Shown: piece after piece, positions 27,207 through 38,189 of the stretch | How positions within the stretch are numbered: position 1 is the stretch's first letter | Layout: every line of letters starts with the position of its first letter | Notes under the pieces: model-generated | The model's database searches: none | What the model was told of the DNA's origin: nothing | Seen by the model: only the letters and a program-made list of their open reading frames with translations | NCBI RefSeq assembly: GCF_002368395.1 | Contig: NZ_AP018254.1 | Coordinates: 2,170,001 to 2,234,000, forward strand | Length of the DNA stretch: 64,000 bases | Source: Calothrix sp. NIES-3974 | GTDB lineage: Bacteria > Cyanobacteriota > Cyanobacteriia > Cyanobacteriales > Nostocaceae | Direction: 5' to 3' | Position numbers and translations under genes: made by a program

Positions 27207-28427
27207 TTAAGGAGCAAGTGCATTCCCACGGAGTAAACTACCGATGGTTTTAGCGGTAATTTTTAGCTGGGTAATTGGGTTAGCAGGTACAACTGTTTTG
27301 TATAAATAACTATCAAAGGTCAAACGTTGCACATCCAGATCCGCACACATTTCCACGAAAGCTTCGCGGGTGGCATCGGAGCGGTAGAATACGGTTTGGA
27401 GTAAATCTAGAACTTTGTAGGTTAAACCGTATTTTTTATCCCAACGTTTGAGGTAGACTTTTAAATCACCTTCGGTGGGAATCCGCGCACCACCATTGGT
27501 TAACTCCACAATGGTTTCAGCACACATTCTGCCGGATTTGGCTGCGAAATAAATACCTTCACCAGAAGACTTCGTAACATAACCAGCAGCATCACCGACT
27601 AACGCCACCCGTCCAACAACGCGACGGGGACGGGGATGTTCGGGAATCGGGTGAGCTTCCACCTTGATAATCTTACCACCTTCTAGTTTTTTGGCTGCAC
27701 GAGCGCGGATACCAGCTTGTAGTTGTTTGATGCTAGCTTTATTGACGTGCATCGTTCCCGTACCCACAGCAACGTGGTCGTACTTCGGAAATACCCAGGC
27801 ATAAAAGTCGGTGGAGACATCATCACCAACGTACATTTCTGCCAAATCTTCGTAGTATGCCATTTTTTCTTCAGGAATGCGAATCCGCTCTTGGAATGCG
27901 ATCGCATAATTATAATCCCCTGCATCGATTTCCTTGGCAATCCGAGAATTGGCTCCATCCGCACCAATAATTACATCCACCTTCAGGGATTTGGCAACAC
28001 CTTGCGCTCCCCCTTCCGTATGGTCAACGTAGTGGATTGTATAGGGGTCAGTATCGTTGGTCGGAATATCTAGTTTATGAACTGTGGCATTAATTAAATG
28101 CGCTCCTAATTTAGCTGCACGATTGCGCAAATATCCATCTAGGACTTCGCGACGAGTCATGCCAATATATTCATCTTGATTTATTAAATTGATATCAACC
28201 TCACGATTCGAGGGGGAAATCATTTTCATCTTCCGCACTTGACGGTCAATGATATCCGCAGGTAAGTCAAATTCACTGACCATACACAACGGAATCGCAC
28301 CCCCGCAAGGCTTCGCGTTATCTAGCTTGCGCTCAAATAAATAGGTTTCGATACCAGCTTTCGCCAGGATTTCAGCCGCCGAAGACCCAGCTGGTCCCGA
28401 TCCAACAACAGCAACCCGAAGTGTCAA
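27207..28427 (-). CDS. chlP: geranylgeranyl diphosphate/chlorophyll reductase
   Basis: Reduces the geranylgeranyl side chain to phytyl for chlorophyll and tocopherol. The 406-residue flavoprotein has the FAD-binding VVGSGPAGSSAAEILAKAG start, a family KPCGGAIP motif and the GDAAGYVTKSSGEGIYFA block. Length fits ChlP. Monocistronic, on the minus strand. Confidence 0.95.
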   Translation of the reverse strand: MTLRVAVVGSGPAGSSAAEILAKAGIETYLFERKLDNAKPCGGAIPLCMVSEFDLPADIIDRQVRKMKMISPSNREVDINLINQDEYIGMTRREVLDGYLRNRAAKLGAHLINATVHKLDIPTNDTDPYTIHYVDHTEGGAQGVAKSLKVDVIIGADGANSRIAKEIDAGDYNYAIAFQERIRIPEEKMAYYEDLAEMYVGDDVSTDFYAWVFPKYDHVAVGTGTMHVNKASIKQLQAGIRARAAKKLEGGKIIKVEAHPIPEHPRPRRVVGRVALVGDAAGYVTKSSGEGIYFAAKSGRMCAETIVELTNGGARIPTEGDLKVYLKRWDKKYGLTYKVLDLLQTVFYRSDATREAFVEMCADLDVQRLTFDSYLYKTVVPANPITQLKITAKTIGSLLRGNALAP

Positions 28428-28976
28428 AGGTTTTCTCCCTAACTTTGCTTGACGTAGACAAAATGCATCCTATCACGTCACTTTGCCTGATTTCTCCCTC
28501 CTTGATTGGTTAATCACACAAATGAAATATTCCTTAATGTTTTGATACAAATTGCCGCAGATATATTGGGTAAATCTATGATTGGTAAGGGTTTTATTCT
28601 ATATTTGTGCTGATAGTAATAATCCTGTTTGATTTTGTTTATCTGTCGGGGTTAGGGAGTAGGGAGTAGTGGTCTATCGCAATTAATTTTAAGGGGTAAA
28701 TAAAGATACGTAGTTGCGCTTTAGCCTCCTGATCTCAACCACTGAGGTATTGGAGAATATCAAAAATAGTTGAGAAAATTTTCAAGTGTTCCAGGAAAGA
28801 GTTCCCCCTATTCCCTAATTTTTCGACTCAAAACTCCAAGATGATGGTAATATGAAAAAGCTTATGGGAAAAACACACTAAGACCGTTCCAGAGTTCAAT
28901 GAGTTTGGCAGTTCCAACCTCAACTTGGTCTGGTTGGGATAATTCACATTTTAAAAAACAAGTTGGATTTTGAAGC
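28428..28976. other. intergenic region between divergent chlP and NAD kinase
   Basis: No gene seen. Contains GGGAGTAGGGAGTAGTGG (about 28655-28672) and is otherwise AT-rich. Confidence 0.4.
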
Positions 28977-29894
28977 GTGCCGAAAGCGGGCATTATTTAC
29001 AATGACGTGAAACCGATAGCGGGTCGTATCGCTGTCGAAATTAAGGAGCAACTCGCCAATGCTGGTTGGGAAGTGGTTGTCACCACAGGTGTTGGTGGAA
29101 TACTAGGCTATTCCAGTCCAGATAGTCCGGTTTGCCACACACCGATTGAAGGATTAACACCACCTGGTTTTGACCAAGGGATGGAATTTGCCGTCGTTTT
29201 GGGTGGTGATGGCACAGTTTTGGCCGCGTCGCGTCAGGTTGCACCCTGTGGAATTCCGATTTTGGGTATAAATACTGGACACATGGGGTTTCTGACGGAA
29301 GCTTATTTGAACCAGTTACCACAGGCGATCGCCCAATTAATGGCTGGTAATTACGAGATTGAAGAACGAGCGATGATGGCGGTGCGAGTATTCCGTCATC
29401 GTGATGTCTTATGGGAAGCCCTGTGTTTGAACGAGATGGTGTTGCACCGGGAACCACTGACATCCATGTGTCATTTTGAAATCGGTGTGGGTAGACATGC
29501 ACCCGTGGACATTGCCGCAGATGGGGTGATTATTTCCACGCCAACTGGCTCTACTGCCTATTCCTTAAGTGCGGGTGGACCCGTGATTGCTCCAGGGGTA
29601 TCGGTATTGCAGTTAGTCCCCATTTGTCCCCATTCTCTAGCTTCCCGCGCTTTAGTATTTCCCGACAGCGAACCGGTCACAGTTTTTCCGGTGAATGCAC
29701 CCAGGTTAGTGATGGTAGTAGATGGTAATGCAGGTTGTTATGTCTTCCCAGAAGACCGGGTATATGTAGAGCGATCACAGTACAGTGTTAAGTTTATTCG
29801 TTTGCAATCGCCGGAGTTTTTCCGGATACTGCGGGAAAAATTAGGCTGGGGATTACCCCATATCGCCAAACCTACCTCCGTGGAATTACCCTAA
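28977..29894 (+). CDS. NAD kinase
   Basis: Phosphorylates NAD to NADP. The 305-residue protein has the GGDGT motif (76-80), the [10 protein letters not shown] (NE) motif and the conserved [22 protein letters not shown] block. Start is a GTG ([10 protein letters not shown]). Many cyanobacteria have two NAD kinases; this longer form with an N-terminal insertion is one of them. Monocistronic. Confidence 0.93.
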   Translation: MPKAGIIYNDVKPIAGRIAVEIKEQLANAGWEVVVTTGVGGILGYSSPDSPVCHTPIEGLTPPGFDQGMEFAVVLGGDGTVLAASRQVAPCGIPILGINTGHMGFLTEAYLNQLPQAIAQLMAGNYEIEERAMMAVRVFRHRDVLWEALCLNEMVLHREPLTSMCHFEIGVGRHAPVDIAADGVIISTPTGSTAYSLSAGGPVIAPGVSVLQLVPICPHSLASRALVFPDSEPVTVFPVNAPRLVMVVDGNAGCYVFPEDRVYVERSQYSVKFIRLQSPEFFRILREKLGWGLPHIAKPTSVELP

Positions 29895-30333
29895 ACCACC
29901 ATCTGTAATTTAAAAATATACAATTAGAAGTAGTAGCAACTTCATATTTAGTCATCAGTGTAACAGAAATTGCCTGGTGATACAGATTATGTTGAATAGG
30001 GAACAATTTAGATCCTTTTGGGATTGTAGATTGTAAATTACTCCTACAGACGCGCTACGCGTAGTTTCTCGGTCTCAGTGCTATCAATCCCTATTACCCG
30101 ATGCTATTGGGGAATAGGTATGAGGTGACACCGACGACAGTCACACCCCTTGACACCAACATGGGACATCCTCAATCCGTTGATGTGTTGTCGGTATTTC
30201 TGTCAATCACTAGGAAAACGACACCACAACAAAAACAAATTCCGTCCCAACTCAAATTGAATTTCCAGGGTGCAAGTGGTTTAACTCTTGCTCCCGTCCA
30301 TTCTCGCAGTTGAAACTGAGGAATAGTCAAGTT
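29895..30333. other. intergenic region
   Basis: No convincing gene (an open frame at 30101-30313 has no recognisable features). A short ACGCGCTACGCGTAGT palindrome lies near 30050. Confidence 0.4.
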
Positions 30334-30531
30334 ATGAGTTTAATCAACGCTTCCAACACACACCCAGAAATGGCAGATACAGAAATTTGGCAAAGCCTAA
30401 AACAAGCGATCGCTTCTAGTTCCGGTTTTCAGCGCTGGTTACTTGAATCCAATTCGCAATTACAGTCTTTAAGTTTAGATCGGCAAGTACAACGCTATCT
30501 TCGAGAAACACTGGAAAATTTAGCTTATTAA
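30334..30531 (+). CDS. conserved small hypothetical protein
   Basis: 65 residues from ATG 30334 (MSLINASNTHPE). The chain is mostly helical with a DTEIWQSLKQAI region and an ending VQRYLRETLENLAY. It has no signal peptide. I do not recognise a name; it looks like a small cyanobacterial conserved protein. The track-like longer start at 30310 is a TTG and is less likely. Confidence 0.6.
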   Translation: MSLINASNTHPEMADTEIWQSLKQAIASSSGFQRWLLESNSQLQSLSLDRQVQRYLRETLENLAY

Positions 30532-31279
30532 CTCTCAAGAAGAAGCACCTTATACCATTTCACTCAAATTTTGATACATTTTCTGACCCTGCTCCCCCAA
30601 GCTTCCCGTCAGGTATCAACTTCAAAGTAAAACGGCATTACCCATAACCCGGATTTCTTCCAAATCCTGAAAACCTACGGGGAGTAGAGAATAATGTAGA
30701 CACGTAACCTCTAGTCTACAACAATGCTGTGCGTACCCGTAGGGAGTAGAAAGGAAATTAATCCTTCACTCAAAACTTAATAAACTAATCGTGATCAATC
30801 TGGGATAAATACTTAACTTGAGTGTTCATACTAGTAATAAATAAATCTACATTTTGGGCAAAAAATTTATATTTCATTTATATAGTCTATTTAAATGGAC
30901 TTTGCTCTCAGTCTAGGAATTACATTCCTAGACTTATTTTTGATTCACTCTGTCCCTTCCAGTTGATGAATGGTGATTCTTGTAGCAATTATCTACCAAA
31001 TAAGTTATATCTGAAAGATATTTGAATTTTTCTAATTTCGTAAAGATTTAATGAAATCTTCCGCATCAAGTTTTATAAAGGTGAATATTTTTGTTATTTT
31101 GCTAAAAGCATATGCACGCAATTACTTGATGTGTCTTGGATTACACCGAAGTGTATAAATACAGATAATCAAGAAAATTTTTAATTTTGCGGTAGTTTTG
31201 ATTTGCACCTGGGTACTCTAAGTTCTAGGTGCGATTGCCAACTAATTTTATATCTGTACTGTAAGTAATTAGGTAGATT
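30532..31279. other. intergenic region with hairpin
   Basis: No gene. Contains a diverged relative of the ATTTCTCACAA repeat family (about 30640-30780), a hairpin at 30910-30934, and the presumed uxs promoter region. Confidence 0.5.
30910..30934 (+). terminator. perfect 11-bp hairpin with T-run
   Basis: AGTCTAGGAAT pairs with ATTCCTAGACT around a 3-nt loop and is followed by TATTTTTG, a typical intrinsic terminator. The nearest upstream gene ends 380 bases earlier, so it may end an unannotated small transcript. Confidence 0.65.
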
Positions 31280-32233
31280 ATGAGAATTTTGGTGACGGGT
31301 GGTGCTGGGTTTCTCGGTTCCCATCTTATTGACCGATTAATGACTGAGGGACATGAAATTATCTGCCTAGATAATTTTTATACAGGTCACAAGCGTAATA
31401 TTCTCCAATGGATGAACCATCCTAACTTTGAGTTGATCCGCCATGATATTACTGAACCAATTCGTTTAGAAGTAGATCAAATCTACCATTTAGCTTGTCC
31501 GGCATCACCAGTACACTATCAGTACAATCCCGTGAAGACAGTAAAAACCAATGTCATGGGAACCATGAACATGTTGGGATTAGCAAAACGGGTCAAAGCC
31601 AGATTTTTCCTTGCATCTACCAGTGAAGTGTACGGAGATCCAGACGTGCATCCGCAAACGGAAGAGTATCGTGGTAACGTCAATCCCATTGGTTTGCGTT
31701 CTTGCTACGACGAGGGGAAACGGATTGCGGAAACCTTGACCTTTGATTATCACCGTCAAAACGGTGTGGACGTGCGTGTGGTGAGGATTTTTAACACCTA
31801 TGGACCGCGCATGTTAGAAAATGATGGTCGTGTTGTTAGTAATTTTATTGTCCAAGCACTTCAGGGTAAACCCTTAACCGTGTATGGTGATGGTTCCCAA
31901 ACGCGGAGTTTTTGCTATGTTTCTGACTTGATCGACGGCTTTATTCGTTTAATGAATAGCGATTATGTGGGACCAGTTAATATCGGTAATCCGGGAGAAT
32001 ACACGATTTTACAATTAGCCGAAGCAGTGCGAGACATGGTTGATCCGACTGCGGAGATTAATTTTAAACCCCTTCCTTCCGATGATCCCCGTCGTCGTCG
32101 TCCAGATATTACCAAAGCTAAAACCTTGTTAAATTGGGAACCAACTGTTCCCCTCTCGGAAGGACTAAAATTGACAATCGATGATTTCCGTTCACGGATG
32201 TCCAAATCGGGTCAGGTGGCAATCAATCGCTAA
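31280..32233 (+). CDS. UDP-glucuronate decarboxylase (UDP-xylose synthase)
   Basis: Makes UDP-xylose from UDP-glucuronate. The 317-residue short-chain dehydrogenase has the NAD motif [10 protein letters not shown], catalytic Y143 and K147 (SCYDEGKR), and family blocks [13 protein letters not shown] and RSFCYVSDL. The next gene, ugd, supplies its substrate. Spacing between them is 109 bases, so one operon is likely. Confidence 0.93.
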   Translation: MRILVTGGAGFLGSHLIDRLMTEGHEIICLDNFYTGHKRNILQWMNHPNFELIRHDITEPIRLEVDQIYHLACPASPVHYQYNPVKTVKTNVMGTMNMLGLAKRVKARFFLASTSEVYGDPDVHPQTEEYRGNVNPIGLRSCYDEGKRIAETLTFDYHRQNGVDVRVVRIFNTYGPRMLENDGRVVSNFIVQALQGKPLTVYGDGSQTRSFCYVSDLIDGFIRLMNSDYVGPVNIGNPGEYTILQLAEAVRDMVDPTAEINFKPLPSDDPRRRRPDITKAKTLLNWEPTVPLSEGLKLTIDDFRSRMSKSGQVAINR

Positions 32234-32342
32234 TTTCCACCATTCATATTCCTATTGCCTGAATAATTAACCGCATCCATAGAAATACATACCCCAGATG
32301 TCGTTATAAATTAGCCATATTCATACGTGAGGAATTCAACAA

Positions 32343-33728
32343 ATGCGTGTTTGTGTAATCGGAACTGGTTACGTTGGTCTGGTGACGGGTGCTTGTTTAG
32401 CCCATATTGGTCATGATGTAATTTGTGTTGACAATAACGAAGAAAAAGTCAAAATCATGAAAGCCGGACAGTCACCGATTTTTGAACCGGGACTTTCGGA
32501 AATTATGCAATCGGCGATTCAAAGCGATCGCATTCAATTTACAACAGATATAGCCGCAGGGGTAGCCCACGGAGAAATTTTATTTATTGCAGTTGGGACA
32601 CCACCCTTACCAACCGGGGAAAGCGACACTCGTTATGTGGAAGCGGTAGCACGGAGTATAGGTGCGAATTTAAATGGTGGTTACAAGGTGATTGTGAATA
32701 AATCCACCGTACCCATTGGTTCTGGAGATTGGGTACGGATGATTGTTCTCGATGGAATTGCAGAACGTCAGAAAACCCTGGTGACAGCAGGGGGTGGTGC
32801 GGATCGTCTTCCCGTGATGGATGCGGAATTTGATGTTGTCAGCAATCCGGAATTTTTAAGAGAAGGTTCTGCTGTTTACGACACCTTTAATCCTGACCGG
32901 ATTGTTTTAGGGGGAAACAGCGACAGAGCGATCGCGATGATGAAGGAATTATATACACCCATCGTCGAACGTCAATTTGCCCAAGATAAATCTTTACCTC
33001 CGGTTCCCGTACTGGTGACAGATTTAAGTTCCGCAGAAATGATTAAATATGCTGCGAACGCCTTCCTTGCCACTAAAATTAGCTTTATTAACGAAGTCGC
33101 CAACATTTGCGATCGCGTCGGTGCTGATGTCACCCAAGTTGCTAAAGGTATCGGTTTAGATTCCCGGATTGGTAACAAATTCCTGAATGCAGGAATTGGT
33201 TGGGGTGGTTCCTGCTTCCCCAAAGATGTTTCTGCACTCGTTCACACCGCAGACGACTACGGTTACGAAGCACAACTACTCAAAGCAGCTATTTCCGTCA
33301 ACGAACGTCAACGTTTGATTGCACTGGAAAAATTACAACAAGCGCTGAAAATTCTCAAAGGTAAAACCGTTGGTTTATTGGGATTAACCTTTAAACCCGA
33401 CACCGACGACCTACGTGATGCACCTGCACTTAATTTAATCGAACAGTTAAACCGTCTGGGAGCAAAAGTTAAAGCCTACGACCCAATTATTTCCCAAACC
33501 GGAATGCGTCATGGTTTGACTGGTGTGTTGGTGGAAACCGATGCAGAACGTCTTGCAGATGGTTGTGATGCGTTAGTGCTAGTCACCGAATGGCAACAAT
33601 TTAGCAGCCTTGATTATGGCAAAATGGCCAAATTAATGAGCAATCCTGTGATTATCGATGGTCGTAACTTCCTCAACCGCGAGCAATTGATTGAAGCTGG
33701 ATTCCAATATATCGGTATTGGTCGATAG
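32343..33728 (+). CDS. ugd: UDP-glucose 6-dehydrogenase
   Basis: Oxidises UDP-glucose to UDP-glucuronate. The 461-residue protein has the NAD-binding GTGYVGLVTGACLA start, the catalytic Cys291 in GGSCFPKDV and the C-terminal domain (GLTFKPDTDDLRDAP). With uxs it gives UDP-xylose for surface glycans; a glycan cluster lies 9 kb downstream. A strong terminator follows. Confidence 0.95.
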   Translation: MRVCVIGTGYVGLVTGACLAHIGHDVICVDNNEEKVKIMKAGQSPIFEPGLSEIMQSAIQSDRIQFTTDIAAGVAHGEILFIAVGTPPLPTGESDTRYVEAVARSIGANLNGGYKVIVNKSTVPIGSGDWVRMIVLDGIAERQKTLVTAGGGADRLPVMDAEFDVVSNPEFLREGSAVYDTFNPDRIVLGGNSDRAIAMMKELYTPIVERQFAQDKSLPPVPVLVTDLSSAEMIKYAANAFLATKISFINEVANICDRVGADVTQVAKGIGLDSRIGNKFLNAGIGWGGSCFPKDVSALVHTADDYGYEAQLLKAAISVNERQRLIALEKLQQALKILKGKTVGLLGLTFKPDTDDLRDAPALNLIEQLNRLGAKVKAYDPIISQTGMRHGLTGVLVETDAERLADGCDALVLVTEWQQFSSLDYGKMAKLMSNPVIIDGRNFLNREQLIEAGFQYIGIGR

Positions 33729-34295
33729 TTAATTAGTTTGATATTTTGGTTTTGTACTTTTAATGTCTTTGAAACAGGATGTGAGCAATATGCACATCCT
33801 GTTTTTGTATATCAGTATTTTAATTTTAGTACTCCTACGGGAAAGCTCGGACAAATTCAAATAACCCCTCTCCAATTCTCTTCTCAAAAGAAAAAGAGGC
33901 TTTGAAAGCATTAATTTTTAGTTGAAAAATACAGATTTTTCTGCCCCTCTCCAAAATGGAGAGGGGTTGGGGTGAGGTTGATTTTACACACCGAACCTAC
34001 GGGTATTGCCAAAATCAAATATGAATCCCATATCCTCAAAACCCAACTTTTCATTCCAAAAAATACTTGTTACTGCAAACACCCTCAGTCATTTATTTTT
34101 ACTTAATCAATAATTTTCAAAGTTTGTATTTTCTTCAATTTTATACATATTATTTTCTGATAAATTAATTAAAGAGCTAGTTGAAAACACTGAATTTGCA
34201 GATAGGTAATTCTGCAATTATCAATGTTATCACTGCACAAATATAATGATTTCAAAAAGAATAGTTTAAAACTTTAACTCATCAAATTATCAACT
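33729..34295. other. intergenic region
   Basis: Holds the terminator at 33772-33806 and CCCCTCTCC-type strings (about 33865-33975). AT-rich afterwards. No gene. Confidence 0.45.
33772..33806 (+). terminator. intrinsic terminator of uxs-ugd
   Basis: AAACAGGATGTG (33772-33783) pairs with CACATCCTGTTT (33793-33804) around a 9-nt loop, followed by TT. It lies 44 bases after the ugd stop. Confidence 0.85.
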
Positions 34296-35324
34296 ATGAG
34301 AATAAACTGCCATCTACCAAAACTAGCTATCACAGTAGCAATGATGATTGGAGCAACCTTCCTATCATCCCCAGGGAAGGCAACATCATTATCAAAAATC
34401 AATGATATGTATGTTTTTGGTGATAGTTTATCGGATACAGGTCAAGTACTGAAAGCCACAAATGGTCTATTACCTCCTAACCCACCTTATTTTAATGGAC
34501 GTTTTGCTGACGGTTTAGCTTGAGTTGAATATCTGGCTACAGATTTAGGATTCACATTAAAATCAGAAAATAATTTTGCTTTTGGAGGTGCAACTACCGG
34601 ATTTAATAATATTGCCCTTCCCGATATTATTTCTGGACTACAACAACAAGTTAATAGCTTTACTAGTAGTAATACATCCGCAAATCTAGATGCACTTTAT
34701 ATTATTTGGGCTGGGACTAATGATTATTTAGATTTTGCGCTTTTTGGCGCTGACCCAAATCCCCGTGATAGCGTTGCTAATTTAGCAACAGCAGTGAGAG
34801 CTTTAGTGGGAGTGGGGGCAAAAAATATCATGGTGGTCAACTTACCAGATTTAGGAAAGTTTCCAGTTACAGGTGGAAGCAATCAAGTGACGACAAAATT
34901 AAGTGATTTAGTTGCTATTCATAATTCTGAACTCAATCAAACCTTGAAATTATTACGTCAAGAATTTACTTCAGATATTGATTTAATCGATTTAGATGTT
35001 TATGCTTTATTCAATCAAATTATTGCCTCTCCAGCAAAATTTGGGTTGACAGATGTACAAAATGCTTGCATCGGAGAATTATCAGTTGTCCCTGTAAACT
35101 TCCCCCGACAACCTGTAGACTGTGTACCAGATAAATTTCTGTTTTTTGATGAAGTTCATCCCACCAGTCAAGCTAATAAAATTTTGGCAAAATACGCATT
35201 CTCTCGCCTTCATTCGCAATCAATCCCAGAAAATTTTACACCATTTAGTTTACTCATAGTTACTGGAATTGGAGTTGTTTATTACCGTCAAAAAATGAGC
35301 AAGAACAAGATTATCAACAATTAA
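34296..35324 (+). pseudogene. GDSL/SGNH hydrolase interrupted by one TGA codon
   Basis: One continuous frame of about 342 codons except for a TGA at 34521-34523. It begins with a signal peptide and carries all SGNH blocks: FGDSLSDTG, the Gly block (FGGATT), GTNDY and DEVHP. It ends in a PEP-CTERM-like tail (IPENFTPFSLLIVTG, then a basic tail), a cyanobacterial export-sorting signal. The TGA falls where this family has a Trp (GLA-stop-VEYLA), so a TGG to TGA change is the simplest reading. It is either a pseudogene or a sequencing error. Confidence 0.85.
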
Positions 35325-35325
35325 A

Positions 35326-36039
35326 TTAAACCACCAACTTCATTGCCAAACTAACCACCAGCGAAGTCACCAGGGGGACGGTAAGATTATCCGTACCTCG
35401 CGGTGATATCGCTTCAACTAGGGTGGCAAAAATTCCACCGATAAATGCAATTATTAACGCTGGTATAACTGACAAAGGTAAGGTCAACGAACTCAACAAG
35501 GAACCAGGTAACAGCGTTAACACCAAAAATATCACCGTGACGCTAACCACAAACATGGTTAGGGAACCCTCCCAGGAACGGGTGGATTGCCAAACTTGAT
35601 ATTGATGTTTGCCGATACCCTTACCAATTAAGGCTGCAAATGCGTCCCCCCAAGTCATGGTCATTGTTCCTGCAACAGCAACAGCAACTTGGTCATGGAT
35701 ACTTCCAGGTCGCCATAACAGCATAAATAATAAAGTCACAGAGATAGCAAAATATACCGTACCCGGTGAACTATCATCGCTATCCATCGCCTTGATCAAG
35801 CGATCGCGGTATAGTAGATAATTAATGCCGATAAAGCTAGCAAAGGGAATTATCCCAATCTGCCAACTATCGAATAACCAAAGAATTCCCAACACCCACA
35901 TCCCCGCACCCACATGAATAATTTTGCGAGTTATATCAGTGGATATACTAAAAAAGCGATGACATAGTTCTGCGATCGCAAGCAAAGTTGTGGCATAAGT
36001 ATAGGATATACCTAACCCAATCAAATCTTGAATAGACAT
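35326..36039 (-). CDS. phytol kinase-like integral membrane protein
   Basis: 237 residues, about seven membrane helices. The conserved blocks (ITRKIIHVGAGMWV, TWGDAFAALIGKGIGKH and TRSWEGSLTMF) are those of the dolichol/phytol kinase and CDP-DAG synthase superfamily, and match plant VTE5-type phytol kinases. That enzyme salvages phytol from chlorophyll breakdown for tocopherol. It starts convergently with the GDSL gene and almost touches it (1 base gap). Confidence 0.7.
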   Translation of the reverse strand: MSIQDLIGLGISYTYATTLLAIAELCHRFFSISTDITRKIIHVGAGMWVLGILWLFDSWQIGIIPFASFIGINYLLYRDRLIKAMDSDDSSPGTVYFAISVTLLFMLLWRPGSIHDQVAVAVAGTMTMTWGDAFAALIGKGIGKHQYQVWQSTRSWEGSLTMFVVSVTVIFLVLTLLPGSLLSSLTLPLSVIPALIIAFIGGIFATLVEAISPRGTDNLTVPLVTSLVVSLAMKLVV

Positions 36040-36588
36040 GAATTTAGTAGGGGATAGAGATAGGGTAATATCATTGTCGCTTCCAAATATACCTAAAAAG
36101 GTGACAATAGCCAGAAAATCCTATTGATTGCCTAAATATCAGGAATTATAGTCATTTTTAAAACTTGTTGTTATTCCCATCGCCTGAAGTTCCTCAAAAT
36201 AAACTTTATACTATAACTAGTGGTTCACTAAGGGAACTTAAAGCTTTTTCAGGGCTAGAGCTACTACTGCAAACTGGGCATTTTGAGATTGTCAAATTAC
36301 TAGTACAAATCACCTATACTGAGGTAAATATCCCTATTTTGCATAGATAAGGTTTGTAGTGGGAACATCTTGCTCCCTGTTTATCAAAACTAAGAAACAG
36401 ATTAGAGAGCCATCAATAATACAAAAATATAATACAAAAATAAATTTACCATTCAGAATGTAACTTGTTTCCACTTCCCCTGGAGGAATGACTCTAGATA
36501 GGGGAAATTAAGATAGAAATTGATTAGTACAATCAAGATTAGCCAAAAATATTTTTATTCAACAATCTTAAACCCAAGTTGAAAGAAT
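36040..36588. other. intergenic region
   Basis: AT-rich, between divergent genes. No gene, RNA or repeat that I can support. Confidence 0.4.
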
Positions 36589-37863
36589 ATGACACCAAAT
36601 CCCTCCATTATGAAAGCTGTTGAAACCCTGGGTTATCGCGTCACCGTCGGTGATGTCGCAACCCAAGCGGGTTTAAACATCGCAGAAGCCAACCAAGGTT
36701 TATTAGTATTAGCAAGTGATGTCGGTGGACATTTACAAGTTGCCGAATCCGGTGATATTGTTTATCTGTTTCCCAAAGATTTTCGGACGATTCTCAAAAA
36801 TAAATATTTCCAATTACAATTACAGGAAACTTGGCAAAAAGTTTGGAATATTGTATTTTATTTAATCCGTATTTCCTTTGGAATTATTTTAATTGCCTCG
36901 ATTGTTTTAATTTCGATTGCGATAGTGATTATTATTACTTCTCTAAATAATAGTGATAATGACAGTAGGGGAGACTCTGATTTTAAAGGAGGAAATTTCT
37001 TTGTTATCCCTGATATTTGGTGGTATTTAAGCCCCGACTATTACAGTGGTAATCCTTCCCGTCGTCATCAAAACAATAATCAATCTAATCAGCAAAAAAG
37101 CGAGTTAAATTTTCTCGAAGCCGTATTTTCATTTTTGTTTGGTGATGGTAATCCTAATGCCGACCTGGAAGAGCGTCGTTGGCAAGAAATCGCCGCAGTA
37201 ATTAATAAAAATCGAGGGGCAATTATCGCTGAACAAATTGCACCATACCTAGATGACATTGGCGAAACCTATCAACAGGAATATGAAGATTATATGTTAC
37301 CTGTCTTAGTGAAATTTAATGGTAAACCCCAAGTAAGTCCAGACGGCGAATTAGTTTATTACTTCCCCGAATTGCAAGTCAAAGCTGCCCAAAAACGTCA
37401 GCAAAAGGTAGCACCTTTTCTACAGGAATTGCCGTGGAAATTTAGTAAAGCCAGTTCAGGACAATTAATTTTAAGCGGGGGATTAGGTTGCGTTAATTTG
37501 ATTGGGGCTTTAATTTTAGGAGCGTTTTTACTTGATGGTACAATTGCAAGTGAAATCGGTGGTTTAGTCGGATTTGTGCAAGGCATATATTGGCTATTAC
37601 TTGCATACGGAATTGGATTTTTAGCCATACCCCTAGTACGTTACTTTTGGATTCAACACCGTAACCGCAAAATTAGCCAAAGAAATCGGATGCGGATGGC
37701 GCGAACTGCAATTCTTGAAAATCAAGCTCCCAAATTGCAAAAGAAACTCAGTTATGCTAAACAATTTGCGAATCAGCAATATATTACGGAACAAGATGTC
37801 ACCTATTCTACAGAAACAGATTTATTAGAACAAGAGGTCAAAAAACTCACAGATACCCAATAA
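36589..37863 (+). CDS. conserved cyanobacterial membrane protein of unknown function
   Basis: 424 residues. The N-terminal ~65 residues look like a winged-helix-type domain (VGDVATQAGLNIAEANQGLLVLA). A membrane helix follows (~88-116), then a disordered acidic/Asn-rich loop, a second helical domain resembling the first (RWQEIAAVINKNRGAIIAEQ), and two C-terminal membrane helices (~300-355). Related proteins occur in plant chloroplasts. I cannot name a function. Confidence 0.72.
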   Translation: MTPNPSIMKAVETLGYRVTVGDVATQAGLNIAEANQGLLVLASDVGGHLQVAESGDIVYLFPKDFRTILKNKYFQLQLQETWQKVWNIVFYLIRISFGIILIASIVLISIAIVIIITSLNNSDNDSRGDSDFKGGNFFVIPDIWWYLSPDYYSGNPSRRHQNNNQSNQQKSELNFLEAVFSFLFGDGNPNADLEERRWQEIAAVINKNRGAIIAEQIAPYLDDIGETYQQEYEDYMLPVLVKFNGKPQVSPDGELVYYFPELQVKAAQKRQQKVAPFLQELPWKFSKASSGQLILSGGLGCVNLIGALILGAFLLDGTIASEIGGLVGFVQGIYWLLLAYGIGFLAIPLVRYFWIQHRNRKISQRNRMRMARTAILENQAPKLQKKLSYAKQFANQQYITEQDVTYSTETDLLEQEVKKLTDTQ

Positions 37864-38189
37864 AATTCATTCATTTTCCAACTATAATCATAGCTGGAAT
37901 AGTTGGATTATAGCTGATTATTGGAGCAAAACCTAATCCAAAATAATTTGATATATTCTTGTAGATTAATTGTCAGTTTTATTTTCACACTAATCGTATA
38001 CTTCTCTTGACTAAGTAGGTAGGTGCATAAAACCGCAACCGTTCATTCGTCTCAAAGCTTACTCCCGTACAGACGCAATATATCGCGTCTATCTCTGTAC
38101 AGACGACCCGACGGGTCGTCTGTACTCCCTGATCTCACAGGCAATTTTTACCACCCACCTACTTACCCCCATCTACAATATTTAATTTC
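37864..38189. other. intergenic region occupied by a MITE-like element
   Basis: Most of the gap is the element at 38012-38165. Upstream, CAACTATAATCATAGCTGG and a following relative form a weak inverted pair. Confidence 0.6.
38012..38165. repeat. MITE-like element with TAAGTAGGTAGGTG ends
   Basis: 154 bp with ends TAAGTAGGTAGGTG and CCACCCACCTACTTA (near-perfect inverted repeats). The inside carries a perfect palindrome GTACAGACGACCC...GGGTCGTCTGTAC (38097-38125) and an AGACGC..TATATCGCGTCT palindrome. Copies lie at 53902-55111 (inverted, interrupted by an IS630) and 61718-61860, with a lone end at 15317-15331. Confidence 0.75.

Noticed and set aside
30101-30313. 70-residue plus-strand frame upstream of the small conserved gene
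   Set aside because: No domain, unusual composition, and no ribosome site.
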